From positions 1-64,000 of the forward strand of contig CABVDD010000004.1 of the NCBI GenBank assembly GCA_902497095.1: a stretch of 64,000 nt of DNA. Reading direction: 5' to 3'. Positions within the stretch are counted from its first letter, which is position 1, and the number at the start of each line of letters is the position of its first letter. Shown here in pieces: positions 42,899 through 51,556 of this stretch. A program made the translations under genes and the position numbers. Origin of the DNA: an uncultured Faecalicoccus sp. (GTDB lineage: Bacteria > Bacillota_I > Bacilli_A > Erysipelotrichales > Erysipelotrichaceae). The notes below the pieces were generated by a model. That model saw only the letters and a list, made by a program, of their open reading frames with translations. It searched no databases and was not told the DNA's origin.

Positions 42899-42950
42899 AT
42901 GTTCCTCCTTTTTTGACTACTTTTATTTTAACATAGTCTGACAATCTAAT

Positions 42951-43697
42951 TTAAAAAAGCGATAGGAAGTTTTGTTCGATTTGTGCACAAACCTCATTTT
43001 CTGATAAGCCTTTTAATTCTGCCATTTTCTGTGCTACATATTTTACATACATAGGCTCATTTTGTTTGCCTCGATGCGGTACCGGTGTTAAATACGGAGA
43101 ATCCGTTTCTGTTAATAAACGATCTATAGGGCAGGATTGCACACATTCTGGAGCGTGCCGAGCATTTTTAAATGTCAGCGGTCCCGCAAAAGAAATCATA
43201 GAATTCATTTTTAAACATTCGTTCATTGTTTCTTTGGTACCGCTAAAACAATGAAAGATGATCTTTGTCTTTGCGTATTGTTTAAGTATATCCAAACAAT
43301 CCTTAGTAGCTTCACGCATATGAATAGAAATAGGAAGATTGGCCATATTGGCAATTTCTATTTGATGGATGAAAAGATCTTTTTGAAGATCATTAAAAGA
43401 AGTATCCCAATAATAATCTAAGCCAATCTCTCCTAAACAATCGATTTGATGTGAAAGAGCAATTGTTTTCAGCTGTTCTAGTTTAGATGCATCAATTTCT
43501 TTGGCATCGCCTGGAAACCAGCCAAATGCAACTTTAAATCGGGAATCTTTTTCTTTTAATTCTAATGCACGATGTAGTTCTTCTATATTGGTGCACATGA
43601 TCATACAATGCGAAAGTTGTCTCATGTTTTCAATGACTTCATCAATTCGCACGTATAAATCATCGCAAGTAATGTGAGCATGACTATCAATATACAT
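42951..43697 (-). CDS. tatD: TatD-family metal-dependent deoxyribonuclease
   Basis: A 248-residue TIM-barrel hydrolase. MYIDSHAHITCDD, GEIGLDYYWDTS, PISIHMREATKDCLDIL, IFHCFSG and LTETDSPYLTPVPHRGK are the standard TatD metal and substrate motifs. AAAGGAGAA precedes the ATG. It probably acts on DNA or D-amino-acyl compounds; housekeeping. Confidence 0.9.
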   Translation of the reverse strand: MYIDSHAHITCDDLYVRIDEVIENMRQLSHCMIMCTNIEELHRALELKEKDSRFKVAFGWFPGDAKEIDASKLEQLKTIALSHQIDCLGEIGLDYYWDTSFNDLQKDLFIHQIEIANMANLPISIHMREATKDCLDILKQYAKTKIIFHCFSGTKETMNECLKMNSMISFAGPLTFKNARHAPECVQSCPIDRLLTETDSPYLTPVPHRGKQNEPMYVKYVAQKMAELKGLSENEVCAQIEQNFLSLF

Positions 43698-43836
43698 AGT
43701 AGTTCTCCTTTTTTATCAGTTTTATTGTGAAGAAAATAGGAAGAGAAATCAAGTGTTGTTTAATCTCTATACCAAAATAAAGAAATGTAATTTATGAAAA
43801 ATAACATGTTGAATAATGAGTGTTTTTATAGTGCTG

Positions 43837-43889
43837 TTGACAATAAAACTTGGCAGATATATGATTATATTGACAAGAAAACTTGTCAA
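43837..43889 (+). promoter_or_regulatory. Promoter and paired operators of the DUF6442/XRE genes
   Basis: TTGACA (43837-43842), 17 bases, TATGAT (43860-43865). A perfect inverted repeat TTGACAAG-AAAA-CTTGTCAA (43870-43889) lies at the start point. A second, imperfect copy (TTGACAATAAAACTTGG) covers the -35, 33 bases upstream. Autoregulation by the small XRE protein is likely. Confidence 0.7.
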
Positions 43890-43904
43890 GAAAGAAGGAT
43901 ATTT

Positions 43905-44216
43905 ATGAATAAAGAGGAAGTATTGGCAAGAAGTAGAAAAGAAAGAATTAATGAAGGGGTAGTTGAAGCGGAAAATCGAGGCAGAAAATGGGGCTATGTT
44001 GTATTTAGTATTGTAGGTATATTTATAATTATTTTTAATTTTATAAATGGTCAGAAAAGTTATGAAATCATGGCGTTAGTTTTTGCGCTTTTAGAGGCAG
44101 AAGCATATACCAAGTATTTATTCACAAAGCAGAAAGTATTTTTTATTTCTTCAATTTGCGGAGCTATTGCTACTGTAGCTTTTTTGGCAAGCCATATTTT
44201 ATTAGTTATGGGGTAA
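43905..44216 (+). CDS. DUF6442-like small membrane protein
   Basis: A 103-residue protein: a charged start (MNKEEVLARSRKERINEGVVE) and three membrane helices (about 32-50, 54-72, 78-100). This pattern matches DUF6442 proteins that pair with a small XRE regulator. ATG 43905 follows AAGAAGGA. Function unknown. The regulator gene follows after seven bases. Confidence 0.75.
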   Translation: MNKEEVLARSRKERINEGVVEAENRGRKWGYVVFSIVGIFIIIFNFINGQKSYEIMALVFALLEAEAYTKYLFTKQKVFFISSICGAIATVAFLASHILLVMG

Positions 44217-44222
44217 AGGTAA

Positions 44223-44435
44223 ATGAAAGATGGTTTGATTTTAAAAAATAACTTAAAAGAAGTACGTCTAAAACATAAGTTATCGCAGGAAGCACTTGCC
44301 AACCTTGTAGGGGTATCAAGAAATACAATTAGTTCTATAGAAACTGGTCAATTCAATCCAACTGCTAAATTAGCGTTAATTTTATGTATAGCTTTAGATA
44401 TAAAATTTGAAGATTTATTTTATTTTGAAGATTAA
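44223..44435 (+). CDS. Small XRE-family regulator
   Basis: A 70-residue helix-turn-helix protein: LKHKLSQEALANLVGVSRNT and ISSIETGQFNPTAKLALIL. Little more than the DNA-binding domain. It is co-transcribed with the membrane protein and probably binds the TTGACAAG palindrome upstream. Confidence 0.9.
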   Translation: MKDGLILKNNLKEVRLKHKLSQEALANLVGVSRNTISSIETGQFNPTAKLALILCIALDIKFEDLFYFED

Positions 44436-44473
44436 AAGATACATTTTCAGTATAGAATTGTTGAATGGTATGA

Positions 44474-44502
44474 TTGACAATGATTTTGACTTTTGATAAA
44501 CT
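44474..44502 (+). promoter_or_regulatory. Promoter of the corC leader
   Basis: TTGACA (44474-44479), 17-base spacer, TAAACT (44497-44502). The predicted start near 44509 falls just before a tiny ORF. Confidence 0.6.
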
Positions 44503-44511
44503 TTGCTCAAG

Positions 44512-44562
44512 ATGAATAGCACAGAAGACCCGAGTCGAAGTTGCTGCGGGATGAATAAATAG
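44512..44562 (+). CDS. 16-codon leader ORF upstream of corC
   Basis: ATG at 44512 reads MNSTEDPSRSCCGMNK and stops at TAG 44560-44562. It starts within a few bases of the predicted start of transcription, has no clear ribosome site, and is followed by a terminator hairpin and then by corC. The Glu-Asp-Pro run recalls acidic/proline leader peptides that destabilise ribosomes at low magnesium (mgtL type). The layout is that of a translation-controlled attenuator. Function is inferred from arrangement only. Confidence 0.5.
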   Translation: MNSTEDPSRSCCGMNK

Positions 44563-44569
44563 AGAAGAT

Positions 44570-44605
44570 AAAGACATATTCTGGAAACAGATTATGTCTT
44601 TTTGT
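44570..44605 (+). terminator. Attenuator-like terminator between the leader ORF and corC
   Basis: AAAGACATA (44570-44578) pairs with TATGTCTTT (44593-44601) and is followed by T residues, about 20 bases before the corC start. Because the promoter lies upstream, it would decide read-through into corC. Confidence 0.65.
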
Positions 44606-44625
44606 GCTTTTTTGGAGGAATTGTA

Positions 44626-45942
44626 ATGATTTTTGCGTTATTACTGCAGATTGTTTTGATTTGTGTAAATGCGATTTTTGCCGGAGCGGAGATTGCGGTT
44701 GTTTCTATGAATACAGCTACTTTGCAGGCAAGAGCAGAAGAAGGAAATCGTAAGGCTAAAGTACTGATGCGATTAGTTGATAATCCATCACGCTTTTTGG
44801 CGACGATTCAGGTAGCTATTACTTTGGCTGGATATTTAGGAAGTGCGTATGCGACTGATAGTTTTGCCGATCCTTTGGTAAACTTGATGCAGTCATGGAA
44901 CATTCCTATTTCTGAAAGTACTTTGCGTTCATTTGTACCATTAGTTATTACTTTGATCATGTCCTTTTTCTCTATTGTATTTGGAGAACTTGTACCCAAG
45001 CGTATTGCCATGCAGAATAAAGAAAAAGTTTCGTATGCTTTATCAGGAACACTTTCTTTTATCTCTAAGGCTTTTGCCCCATTAGTTTGGCTTTTGACAA
45101 ACAGTACCAATTTGGTATTACGTTTATGTCGTATTGATCCTGAACAGGAAGAAGAAGTGACAGAAGAAGAAATTCGTATGATGGTTTCTCAAAGTTTATC
45201 GCAAGGACAGATCGAACAAGATGAAAATGCGATGATACAAAATATCTTTGACTTTAATGATGTCACGCTCGATGAAATTTGTACGCATCGAAAAGATGTA
45301 ACAGGTTTAGATTTAGAAGACGATTTAAGTGTTTGGGATGAAAGAATCAATCAAACATCTTACGATTGTTATCCTGTTTATAAAGACAGCCAGGATCAGA
45401 TTGTTGGTGTATTGGATGCCAAAAAGTATTTGCGTATGGCAAATCGAACAAAAGAAGAAGTGCTACAGAAAACGGTGTTAAAACCTTTATTTGTACTAGA
45501 AGGTATGAAAGCAGATCATTTGTTGTTGAAGATGAAACAGACAAAAACTACATTTGCGATCGTACTGGATGAGTATGGTGGATTTGTTGGTGTTGTCACA
45601 TTAAAAGATTTATTAGTATTGCTCGTTGAGGATTTGGAAGAAGAAGGAAGATCCAATGAATCTGAAGGAATCGTTCTTTTAGAAGATCATACATGGCGCA
45701 TTCAAGGCGATGCGATGGTAGAAGATGTGAATAAAATTTTAGGTTTACAACTAAGTGATGAAGAATACGATACATTTAGTGGCTATATATTGGATACACT
45801 AGGCGGCACATTACCAGATTCTAATGCATGTTTTGATATTGAAACAGAAGAAATGATTATTAAGGCTCGTATGGGCAATGATCATCGTGTAGAAGAGGCT
45901 ATTGTTCAAATCAAAGAAAATGAACAAGAAAATAAAGAATAG
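44626..45942 (+). CDS. corC: CorC/HlyC (CNNM-type) membrane protein with CBS domains
   Basis: A 438-residue protein. An N-terminal DUF21 membrane domain (about 1-185, ending in VFGELVPKRIAMQNKEKVS) is followed by a tandem CBS pair (about 205-330, with FAIVLDEYGGFVGVVTLKD) and a C-terminal CorC_HlyC domain (EGIVLLEDHTWRIQGDAMVE). Such proteins export or sense Mg2+ or Co2+. GGAGG sets the start at 44626. It sits behind a leader ORF and attenuator. Confidence 0.9.
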   Translation: MIFALLLQIVLICVNAIFAGAEIAVVSMNTATLQARAEEGNRKAKVLMRLVDNPSRFLATIQVAITLAGYLGSAYATDSFADPLVNLMQSWNIPISESTLRSFVPLVITLIMSFFSIVFGELVPKRIAMQNKEKVSYALSGTLSFISKAFAPLVWLLTNSTNLVLRLCRIDPEQEEEVTEEEIRMMVSQSLSQGQIEQDENAMIQNIFDFNDVTLDEICTHRKDVTGLDLEDDLSVWDERINQTSYDCYPVYKDSQDQIVGVLDAKKYLRMANRTKEEVLQKTVLKPLFVLEGMKADHLLLKMKQTKTTFAIVLDEYGGFVGVVTLKDLLVLLVEDLEEEGRSNESEGIVLLEDHTWRIQGDAMVEDVNKILGLQLSDEEYDTFSGYILDTLGGTLPDSNACFDIETEEMIIKARMGNDHRVEEAIVQIKENEQENKE

Positions 45943-45967
45943 TACCGAAAAAAATCGGTACTATTTT
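45939..45967. terminator. Bidirectional terminator between corC and gntR
   Basis: ATAGTACCGA / TCGGTACTAT with a six-A loop and T runs on both strands. Confidence 0.8.
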
Positions 45968-46666
45968 TTATTGGGATAGATGAAAAGTAAATGAATTGGT
46001 ATCTCCCCTATATTTAGAAATTGAATATTCAATTGGAATGCCTTCAGGATCATATCCATAAGAATGAAAATAAAATAGAGGTGCTTGCTCTTTGACTTGT
46101 AAAAGTTCGGCAAGCGTTTCATCTGCGCTGGTGACTTCTAAATGACGAGTGATGGATGAAATAGGATGTCCACTTTTTTTACATTGTTCATAAAATGATT
46201 CCTTAGAAAAATCAATTGATGAAAAATGACAAAAAAGGGAGTAAGGCATATATGTTGTCACAAACACATTAGGAATTCCATCAATAGAACGCAAACGAAC
46301 GAGCTTAAATACGGTATCACATTGAAGTATTTTTTTGATTTCTTCACTCGCATCTTCTTTATAAAATGATAAAACTTGTGTTTGGCTGGTATGCCCTTTT
46401 TGATGCATTTCCGAATCAAAGCTATTGATTCTTTGGGTAAAAGACTGGTCTATTTTTGGCTGACATACAATGGTTCCGCGCTTACGCTTTCTTTCTAGTA
46501 TACCTTGATCAACTAACAAAGAGATGGCTTGTCGTACTGTAGGACGACTGACTTGATACTCTTTGGCCAGTATTGTTTCAGCAGGAATGGTATCACCAGC
46601 CGGATACACACCCGTTTCGATTTTATGTAAAAGATCTTTTTGTATCTGTAAATAAATTGCGGACAT
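45968..46666 (-). CDS. GntR-family regulator with UTRA domain
   Basis: A 232-residue regulator. The N-terminal winged helix (AGDTIPAETILAKEYQVSRP, then TVRQAISLLVDQGILERK) is followed by a UTRA ligand domain with the ending YSISKYRGDTNSFTFHL. Divergent from deoC; its operator is probably the TTATGTCAA palindrome. HutC/UTRA regulators usually bind a sugar phosphate or related molecule. Confidence 0.88.
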   Translation of the reverse strand: MSAIYLQIQKDLLHKIETGVYPAGDTIPAETILAKEYQVSRPTVRQAISLLVDQGILERKRKRGTIVCQPKIDQSFTQRINSFDSEMHQKGHTSQTQVLSFYKEDASEEIKKILQCDTVFKLVRLRSIDGIPNVFVTTYMPYSLFCHFSSIDFSKESFYEQCKKSGHPISSITRHLEVTSADETLAELLQVKEQAPLFYFHSYGYDPEGIPIEYSISKYRGDTNSFTFHLSQ

Positions 46667-46709
46667 ATAGAAACTCTCTTTCTATACATAATATAAACAT
46701 TTTGTTGTT

Positions 46710-46766
46710 TTATGTCAATTTTTATTGACATAAACTTTACATAATGATATATTTTTCTTGACATAG
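46710..46766 (+). promoter_or_regulatory. Promoter and GntR operator of the deoC operon
   Basis: TTATGTCAA (46710-46718) and TTGACATAA (46725-46733) form a perfect inverted repeat over the -35 box TTGACA (46725-46730). The -10 TATATT follows after 17 bases at 46748-46753. A further half site TTGACATA is at 46758. Confidence 0.7.
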
Positions 46767-46780
46767 AAGGAGGATCTAGT

Positions 46781-47470
46781 ATGGATTCATCAAAACTTAC
46801 AAAAGAGACATTGGCAAAATTATTTGATCATACGTTTTTGAAGGCGTATGCGACAACAGAAGATTTAAAAAATCTTTGTGACCAGGCAAAAACTATGAAT
46901 ACAGCTATGGTTGCGATTAATACGGCATGGACTGCATTTTGTAAAAAGGAATTGGCAGATACTGATGTACATGTAGGAGCGGCTATCGGCTTTCCATTAG
47001 GACAATGTGGTTTAAAGACAAAACTTTTTGAATGTAAATATGCGATTGAACAAGGGGCTGATGAAATCGATTATGTGATCGATGTAGGACAGGCCAAAAT
47101 GCACAATTGGGATTATATCCAAGAAGAAATGGAAAAAATGACCGCAATTTGTAGAGAAAAGAATGTGTTGATCAAAGTCATTTTTGAAAACTGTTATTTA
47201 GAAAAAGAAGAGATCAAAAAATTAAGTGAAATCGCAAAAGTTGTAAAACCAGATTTCATTAAAACAAGTACAGGATTTGGAACTGGCGGTGCTACGGTAG
47301 AAGATGTACGTTTAATGAAAGAGACAGTAGGCGATACAGTACAAGTTAAAGCTGCCGGCGGTATACGTAGTTGGAAAACTTGTAAAGAGATGATTGATGC
47401 AGGTGCTACGCGTATTGGGACAAGTTCAAGCATTCAAATCTTAAAAGAATTCGAAGAGGCGACAAAATGA
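46781..47470 (+). CDS. deoC: Deoxyribose-phosphate aldolase (first copy)
   Basis: A 229-residue class I aldolase cleaving 2-deoxyribose 5-phosphate to glyceraldehyde 3-phosphate and acetaldehyde. The Schiff-base Lys is in PDFIKTSTGFGTGG, the second catalytic Lys in VQVKAAGGIR, and the Asp in DEIDYVIDVG. AGGAGG precedes the ATG. First gene of an operon with a sugar-nucleotide-type reductase and rpiA; overlap with the next gene is ATGA. Confidence 0.9.
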   Translation: MDSSKLTKETLAKLFDHTFLKAYATTEDLKNLCDQAKTMNTAMVAINTAWTAFCKKELADTDVHVGAAIGFPLGQCGLKTKLFECKYAIEQGADEIDYVIDVGQAKMHNWDYIQEEMEKMTAICREKNVLIKVIFENCYLEKEEIKKLSEIAKVVKPDFIKTSTGFGTGGATVEDVRLMKETVGDTVQVKAAGGIRSWKTCKEMIDAGATRIGTSSSIQILKEFEEATK

Positions 47471-48333
47471 AAAAAATTTTAGTAACCGGTGCTAACGGAT
47501 ATTTGGCAAGTTATATTCGAAGAGAAAATCAAGAACAATTTGAATGGATCTGTATGACTCGAAAAGATGCTGATTTAAATGATCCAGAAAGTGTAGAAGC
47601 TTTTTTAAAAACACAAAACTTTGATATTTGTTTTCATACGGCGGCTAATGCGACAACAGCTGTCTGTGAAGAAAATCCAGAAATGGCACATCGCATCAAT
47701 GTAGAATCTACTCAGAAAGTCATAGAGGCTTGTAAAAGAAATCAGGCTCGATTAATTTTCTGTGGTACGGAACAATCTTTTAATGGTAAAGAAGAACATG
47801 GACCATTTAAAGAAGAAGATGTTTTAAAAGCTGTAACAGTGTATGGTCAAAATAAAATAGAGTGTGAAAAAAAGATACAGGAACAATTAGAGGATTATAT
47901 TATTTTGCGATATACATGGATGATGGGATTATCATTTGATGGAATAAAAGCCAGTCCAAGCATTGTCAAAAATGTTATGAATGCTTTGCTTCATCAAAAA
48001 CCAACATTGTTTACATGTAACGAAAAGCGAGGCATGACGTATGCCAAATATCTCGCAAAACAGTTTTCACAAATCGTTGAATTGGAAACAGGCATTTATC
48101 ATGTAGCTGCCAGCAATGATAAGACAACGTATGAAAGTGCTGTTTATATTGCCGAAGAGTTAGGTGCCAGTAAAGAAGCAATAGAAAAATATATACTTCC
48201 AAATACAGAAAGATATAGTGATCATTTTAGAGATTATCGTTTGGATTCTTCAAAATTGGCATCTAAAGGAATCACATTTGGAACCTTTGAGTCCAATGTG
48301 GATGAGCTTTTAAAAGACTTTGGATGGAAGTAA
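47467..48333 (+). CDS. RmlD-like NAD(P)-dependent SDR protein
   Basis: A 288-residue extended short-chain dehydrogenase. ILVTGANGYLASYIRRE binds the dinucleotide, HTAANATTAVCEENPE and YGQNKIECEK (Tyr and Lys catalytic) follow. The family includes dTDP-4-dehydrorhamnose reductase, but the context of deoC and rpiA points to a catabolic sugar or sugar-phosphate oxidoreductase. Substrate unknown. Overlaps rpiA by one base. Confidence 0.8.
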   Translation: MKKILVTGANGYLASYIRRENQEQFEWICMTRKDADLNDPESVEAFLKTQNFDICFHTAANATTAVCEENPEMAHRINVESTQKVIEACKRNQARLIFCGTEQSFNGKEEHGPFKEEDVLKAVTVYGQNKIECEKKIQEQLEDYIILRYTWMMGLSFDGIKASPSIVKNVMNALLHQKPTLFTCNEKRGMTYAKYLAKQFSQIVELETGIYHVAASNDKTTYESAVYIAEELGASKEAIEKYILPNTERYSDHFRDYRLDSSKLASKGITFGTFESNVDELLKDFGWK

Positions 48334-49001
48334 TGATGAATTCCAAACAATTATGTGCACAATATGCTGAAAGTCTAATAGAAGATGGAATGATCGTTAG
48401 TTTGGGTGGAGGACAAACCATTCAATATTTGATTACAGAAATCAAAGAAAAGAATCGAAAGGTCAAAGTTGTAACACCTTCCAGCCATACCGCAATATCT
48501 TGTATACAAAAAGGTATTGATGTATTAGCACTTCAATGGAATTCATCTATTGATATCGCTTTTGATGGATGTGATGAAGTAGATGAAAATTTTTGTGCCT
48601 TAAAAAGTGGCGGTGGTATACATACCCTAGAAAAGATAACGGCTTCGATGGCTGAACAATACATATTGATGGTGGATGATACAAAATATGCACCGAAATT
48701 AAAGTATACACACCCTGTTGTCTTAGAAGTATTACCGGAAGCATTTTCCTATATTTGTGCAAAGCTGAAAGAGATGAATTATGTTTTTGCACCTCGCTTG
48801 GCATCAAACAAAGATGGGTTTATTCTGAGTGAACATGGAAATATTTTGATAGATATACATATACAATCTTATATAGACCCGAAAGAGTTATATAGTTTGT
48901 TAAAATCAATGACGGGCGTTATAGAAGTTAGTTTATTTGTTCGTGAAGTTACTGGCATCTTATTAGCAAGTAACGATCAAGTTGAATTTTTAAGAAAATA
49001 G
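48333..49001 (+). CDS. rpiA: Ribose-5-phosphate isomerase A
   Basis: A 222-residue isomerase of ribose 5-phosphate and ribulose 5-phosphate. VTPSSHTAISCIQKGIDV, IDIAFDGCDEVDENFCALKS, GGGIHTLEK and ILMVDDTKYAPKL are RpiA signatures. ATG 48333 overlaps the previous stop, with GGATGGAAG as ribosome site; an ATG three bases later is also possible. Last gene of the GntR-linked operon, feeding carbon into the pentose-phosphate pathway. Confidence 0.88.
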   Translation: MMNSKQLCAQYAESLIEDGMIVSLGGGQTIQYLITEIKEKNRKVKVVTPSSHTAISCIQKGIDVLALQWNSSIDIAFDGCDEVDENFCALKSGGGIHTLEKITASMAEQYILMVDDTKYAPKLKYTHPVVLEVLPEAFSYICAKLKEMNYVFAPRLASNKDGFILSEHGNILIDIHIQSYIDPKELYSLLKSMTGVIEVSLFVREVTGILLASNDQVEFLRK

Positions 49002-49077
49002 CTTAAATAAAGCTGTATGCATGTTTTATTTGTTATTTAAATGTGAACATCATAAATATTTTAATAGAGTCCATATT

Positions 49078-49117
49078 AAAAACACGTAATCTAAAAGATA
49101 GAGATTACGTGTTTTTT
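49078..49117. terminator. Bidirectional terminator after rpiA
   Basis: A 15-pair stem, AAAAACACGTAATCT against AGATTACGTGTTTTT, with T runs on both strands. Confidence 0.85.
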
Positions 49118-49120
49118 GGC

Positions 49121-49960
49121 TTAATAACGATTTTTGAAACGTCCTGTTAAACGATTAAGTTCTTGATAAGCGTTATCTAATTTTTGTTGTGCCTGTTTTA
49201 ATTGTTCAGAATTAAAGTTAGCACGGAATTTTTGATGTAGTAAGTTTCGACATTCCTTTTGTGCTGCTTTATAGTCTTTTTTAAGCTTTTTGTATTTTTT
49301 TCTTAGATGGGAAGGCAAAACTTTAAATTCTGGATAAGCCTGGTAGATTCTTCGTAATAATAGGTTTTTATTTTGAAGCATTGCATGAACTTGCAGTGAG
49401 ATTTCTTCAGTATTATCACCTTTGGTAGTATCGATTTCCTTTTTAACGATGTTCATTAAGAAGTGAGATACGACATAATCAAATAGTACGCAGGCTAGAA
49501 TGATCCATGCGAATAAGCTTAGAATAAATGGATCCCACGTTTCAATAAAATCAAAGTAATGTGGAGCTATCCATTTAACAATAACGACAGAGGCTAAACC
49601 AAATAAGATAAGATTCCCGATCCATATCCTGCCATGCAGATTCATGGGCTTTGAAGAATAATCCCACCATCGGGCATGGAACATTTTTTCCATATAGAAA
49701 CTGGTCATATATTCCAGAAAACCGCAAATGACAAATCCAGCCATGAATGTTTCGGGATACGTTCCTTCTCGTCCAATCAAACCACCAACTAATATGGTAA
49801 CGCCGACAACACCAAAACCATAAATAGGGCAGTAAGGTCCAATCAGAAAGCCACGGTTGATAAAGCGATGGTACTGAATAAACTTTAACGTGACTTCCAT
49901 TATCCATCCTAAAACGGAAAAGATAAATGCCATGATAACAAATTCGTAAAATAATGTCAT
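49121..49960 (-). CDS. CmpB-family putative ABC-type membrane protein
   Basis: A 279-residue protein with five hydrophobic helices in the first 165 residues (FIFSVLGWIMEVTLKF, RGFLIGPYCPIYGFGVV, MAGFVICGFLEYMTSFYME) and the WWDYSSKPMNLHGRIW motif of the ABC_trans_CmpB family. The C-terminal 100 residues are cytoplasmic and strongly helical with a predicted coiled coil. Function unknown. Stands alone between two terminators. Confidence 0.75.
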   Translation of the reverse strand: MTLFYEFVIMAFIFSVLGWIMEVTLKFIQYHRFINRGFLIGPYCPIYGFGVVGVTILVGGLIGREGTYPETFMAGFVICGFLEYMTSFYMEKMFHARWWDYSSKPMNLHGRIWIGNLILFGLASVVIVKWIAPHYFDFIETWDPFILSLFAWIILACVLFDYVVSHFLMNIVKKEIDTTKGDNTEEISLQVHAMLQNKNLLLRRIYQAYPEFKVLPSHLRKKYKKLKKDYKAAQKECRNLLHQKFRANFNSEQLKQAQQKLDNAYQELNRLTGRFKNRY

Positions 49961-50028
49961 ATGTATCCCTTTCCTATTTGTATACTATGTTAATTGTATC
50001 ACGAATATAACATTCTCTACATAGAAGT

Positions 50029-50823
50029 TTAGATGAATTGGAATTGTTTTAGAGTTTTTTCAATACTGTCCTGATAACTGGGGCCGCAAATGAAATCGGC
50101 ATATGGAAATAAGGCGGGATCTCCATTTTCCATGGCGATGGCAAGCGTTGCGTTTTGCAGCATATCTTTATCATTTAAAGAATCGCCAAAAGCCATGTAG
50201 TCATGTTCATGAAAGTTCCAAAAGTGCATCATGGAGCGTATTCCTGTGTATTTGTTTATTCCTTTCTTGATAAGATCGACAATACATCCGGAAGATTTTT
50301 GAAGTTGTAAAGAAGGGATACATAAAAAATCGGAGTAATCATAATCATAGCCTTCAAACAAACTGATCATTTCGACATTATCTTGTACATTCCATGAACG
50401 AATCTCTTTTGGGATTTGCACATGAAAATTGGCAAGAATAGCTTTTGCCTTAGGATCATCTTCGGTCAAGAAAGCATGATTGCCATTTACATACAGACAT
50501 AGATGTTTTTGCGAAGCAATGGTAAAAATGGTCTGAAGTTCTTCATCGGTAAAACCATTTTTTTGAATCAGGTTTAAATGATGATCGTATACGGTATTTC
50601 CAGCACTGCCAATAAATCCATCCCATAAGATGTCTTTAAATACACAAAGCTCTTGTGCCATTTTTAAAGGTCTTCCGGAACAAAGAGCAACTTTATATCC
50701 ATTTTTTTGCGCTTGATGTATAGCTTGTATAGAAGAAGGTAATATTTGATTTGTCTGATGATCAAAAAATGTACCATCGATATCTAAAAATAAAGCTTTG
50801 ATTTCTTTATATAGTTTATTCAT
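50029..50823 (-). CDS. HAD-superfamily (Cof-type) phosphatase
   Basis: A 264-residue class IIB HAD phosphatase. ALFLDIDGTFFDHQTN (nucleophile Asp), ALCSGRPLKMAQE and MAFGDSLNDKDMLQ are the four-motif set. ATG 50823 follows GAGG with eight-base spacing; a GTG six bases upstream is closer to the site. Substrate unknown, probably a sugar or nucleotide phosphate. Confidence 0.85.
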   Translation of the reverse strand: MNKLYKEIKALFLDIDGTFFDHQTNQILPSSIQAIHQAQKNGYKVALCSGRPLKMAQELCVFKDILWDGFIGSAGNTVYDHHLNLIQKNGFTDEELQTIFTIASQKHLCLYVNGNHAFLTEDDPKAKAILANFHVQIPKEIRSWNVQDNVEMISLFEGYDYDYSDFLCIPSLQLQKSSGCIVDLIKKGINKYTGIRSMMHFWNFHEHDYMAFGDSLNDKDMLQNATLAIAMENGDPALFPYADFICGPSYQDSIEKTLKQFQFI

Positions 50824-50880
50824 GATCACACCTCAAAAACATTATAACATTATAATCTTTTTATGTGCGGTATTTTTATT

Positions 50881-50908
50881 TTGATATTCAAAATAAGTAT
50901 CATATAAT
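50881..50908 (+). promoter_or_regulatory. Promoter of the second bioY
   Basis: TTGATA (50881-50886), 16 bases, TATAAT (50903-50908). Confidence 0.6.
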
Positions 50909-50944
50909 ACAAAGTATTAAAAGAATTAAGGAGATGGAAACTGT

Positions 50945-51472
50945 ATGACGATCAAGGAAATAACTTATGGTGGATTATCAATAGGTTTCTTAGCTATTTG
51001 TTCGTGGATTTCTATTCCTTTTATCGTTCCTTTTACAATGCAGACATTTGCACTCTTTTTTATTTGTTTGTTGTTTGGAGCCAAAAGAGGCACGATGTAT
51101 ATAGTATGTTATATGATATGTGGGTTGTTAGGAATACCTGTATTTTCTGGATTTCGAGGTGGAGTTCAAGTTCTTTTTGGTTTAACAGGAGGCTACATAG
51201 TTGGCTTTCTTTTAAGCGCTCTTCTTTTATGGATAACAGAAAGATTTTGGTATCCTTGTAAAAGAAAAGCACTTTTATTTTCTTTGATGGGACTCGTAGT
51301 TTGTTATGGATTTGGAACAGCATGGTTTTTAATGATCAGCCAGCAACAAGCTTCTATAATAACTATAAGCAGTGTTTTAATGACTTGTGTTGTACCTTTT
51401 ATTCTTCCAGATTGTCTCAAAATTTTCTTAGCTTTTACATTGGCGAGACGATTAAAGCCGTATATTCAATGA
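50945..51472 (+). CDS. bioY: BioY-family ECF transporter substrate component (second copy)
   Basis: A 175-residue, six-helix membrane protein. FTMQTFALFFICLLFGAKRG and GLLGIPVFSGFRGGVQVLFG are BioY motifs, and GGYIVGFL follows. It stands alone under its own promoter, as typical stand-alone BioY genes do. Together with the copy at 40835 the window has two; one may import something other than biotin. Confidence 0.85.
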   Translation: MTIKEITYGGLSIGFLAICSWISIPFIVPFTMQTFALFFICLLFGAKRGTMYIVCYMICGLLGIPVFSGFRGGVQVLFGLTGGYIVGFLLSALLLWITERFWYPCKRKALLFSLMGLVVCYGFGTAWFLMISQQQASIITISSVLMTCVVPFILPDCLKIFLAFTLARRLKPYIQ

Positions 51473-51556
51473 TTTTATACCTGAAACAAAGCAAGATCGT
51501 TGTTTTTGTATTTCAACATGTTCATCAATACTCCTTTATATTAGATATAAAAATTT

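Noticed and set aside
44509..44625. A known metal riboswitch before corC
   Set aside because: The sequence does not show the conserved cores of the M-box or the yybP-ykoY manganese riboswitch that I know. A leader ORF plus terminator explains it better.
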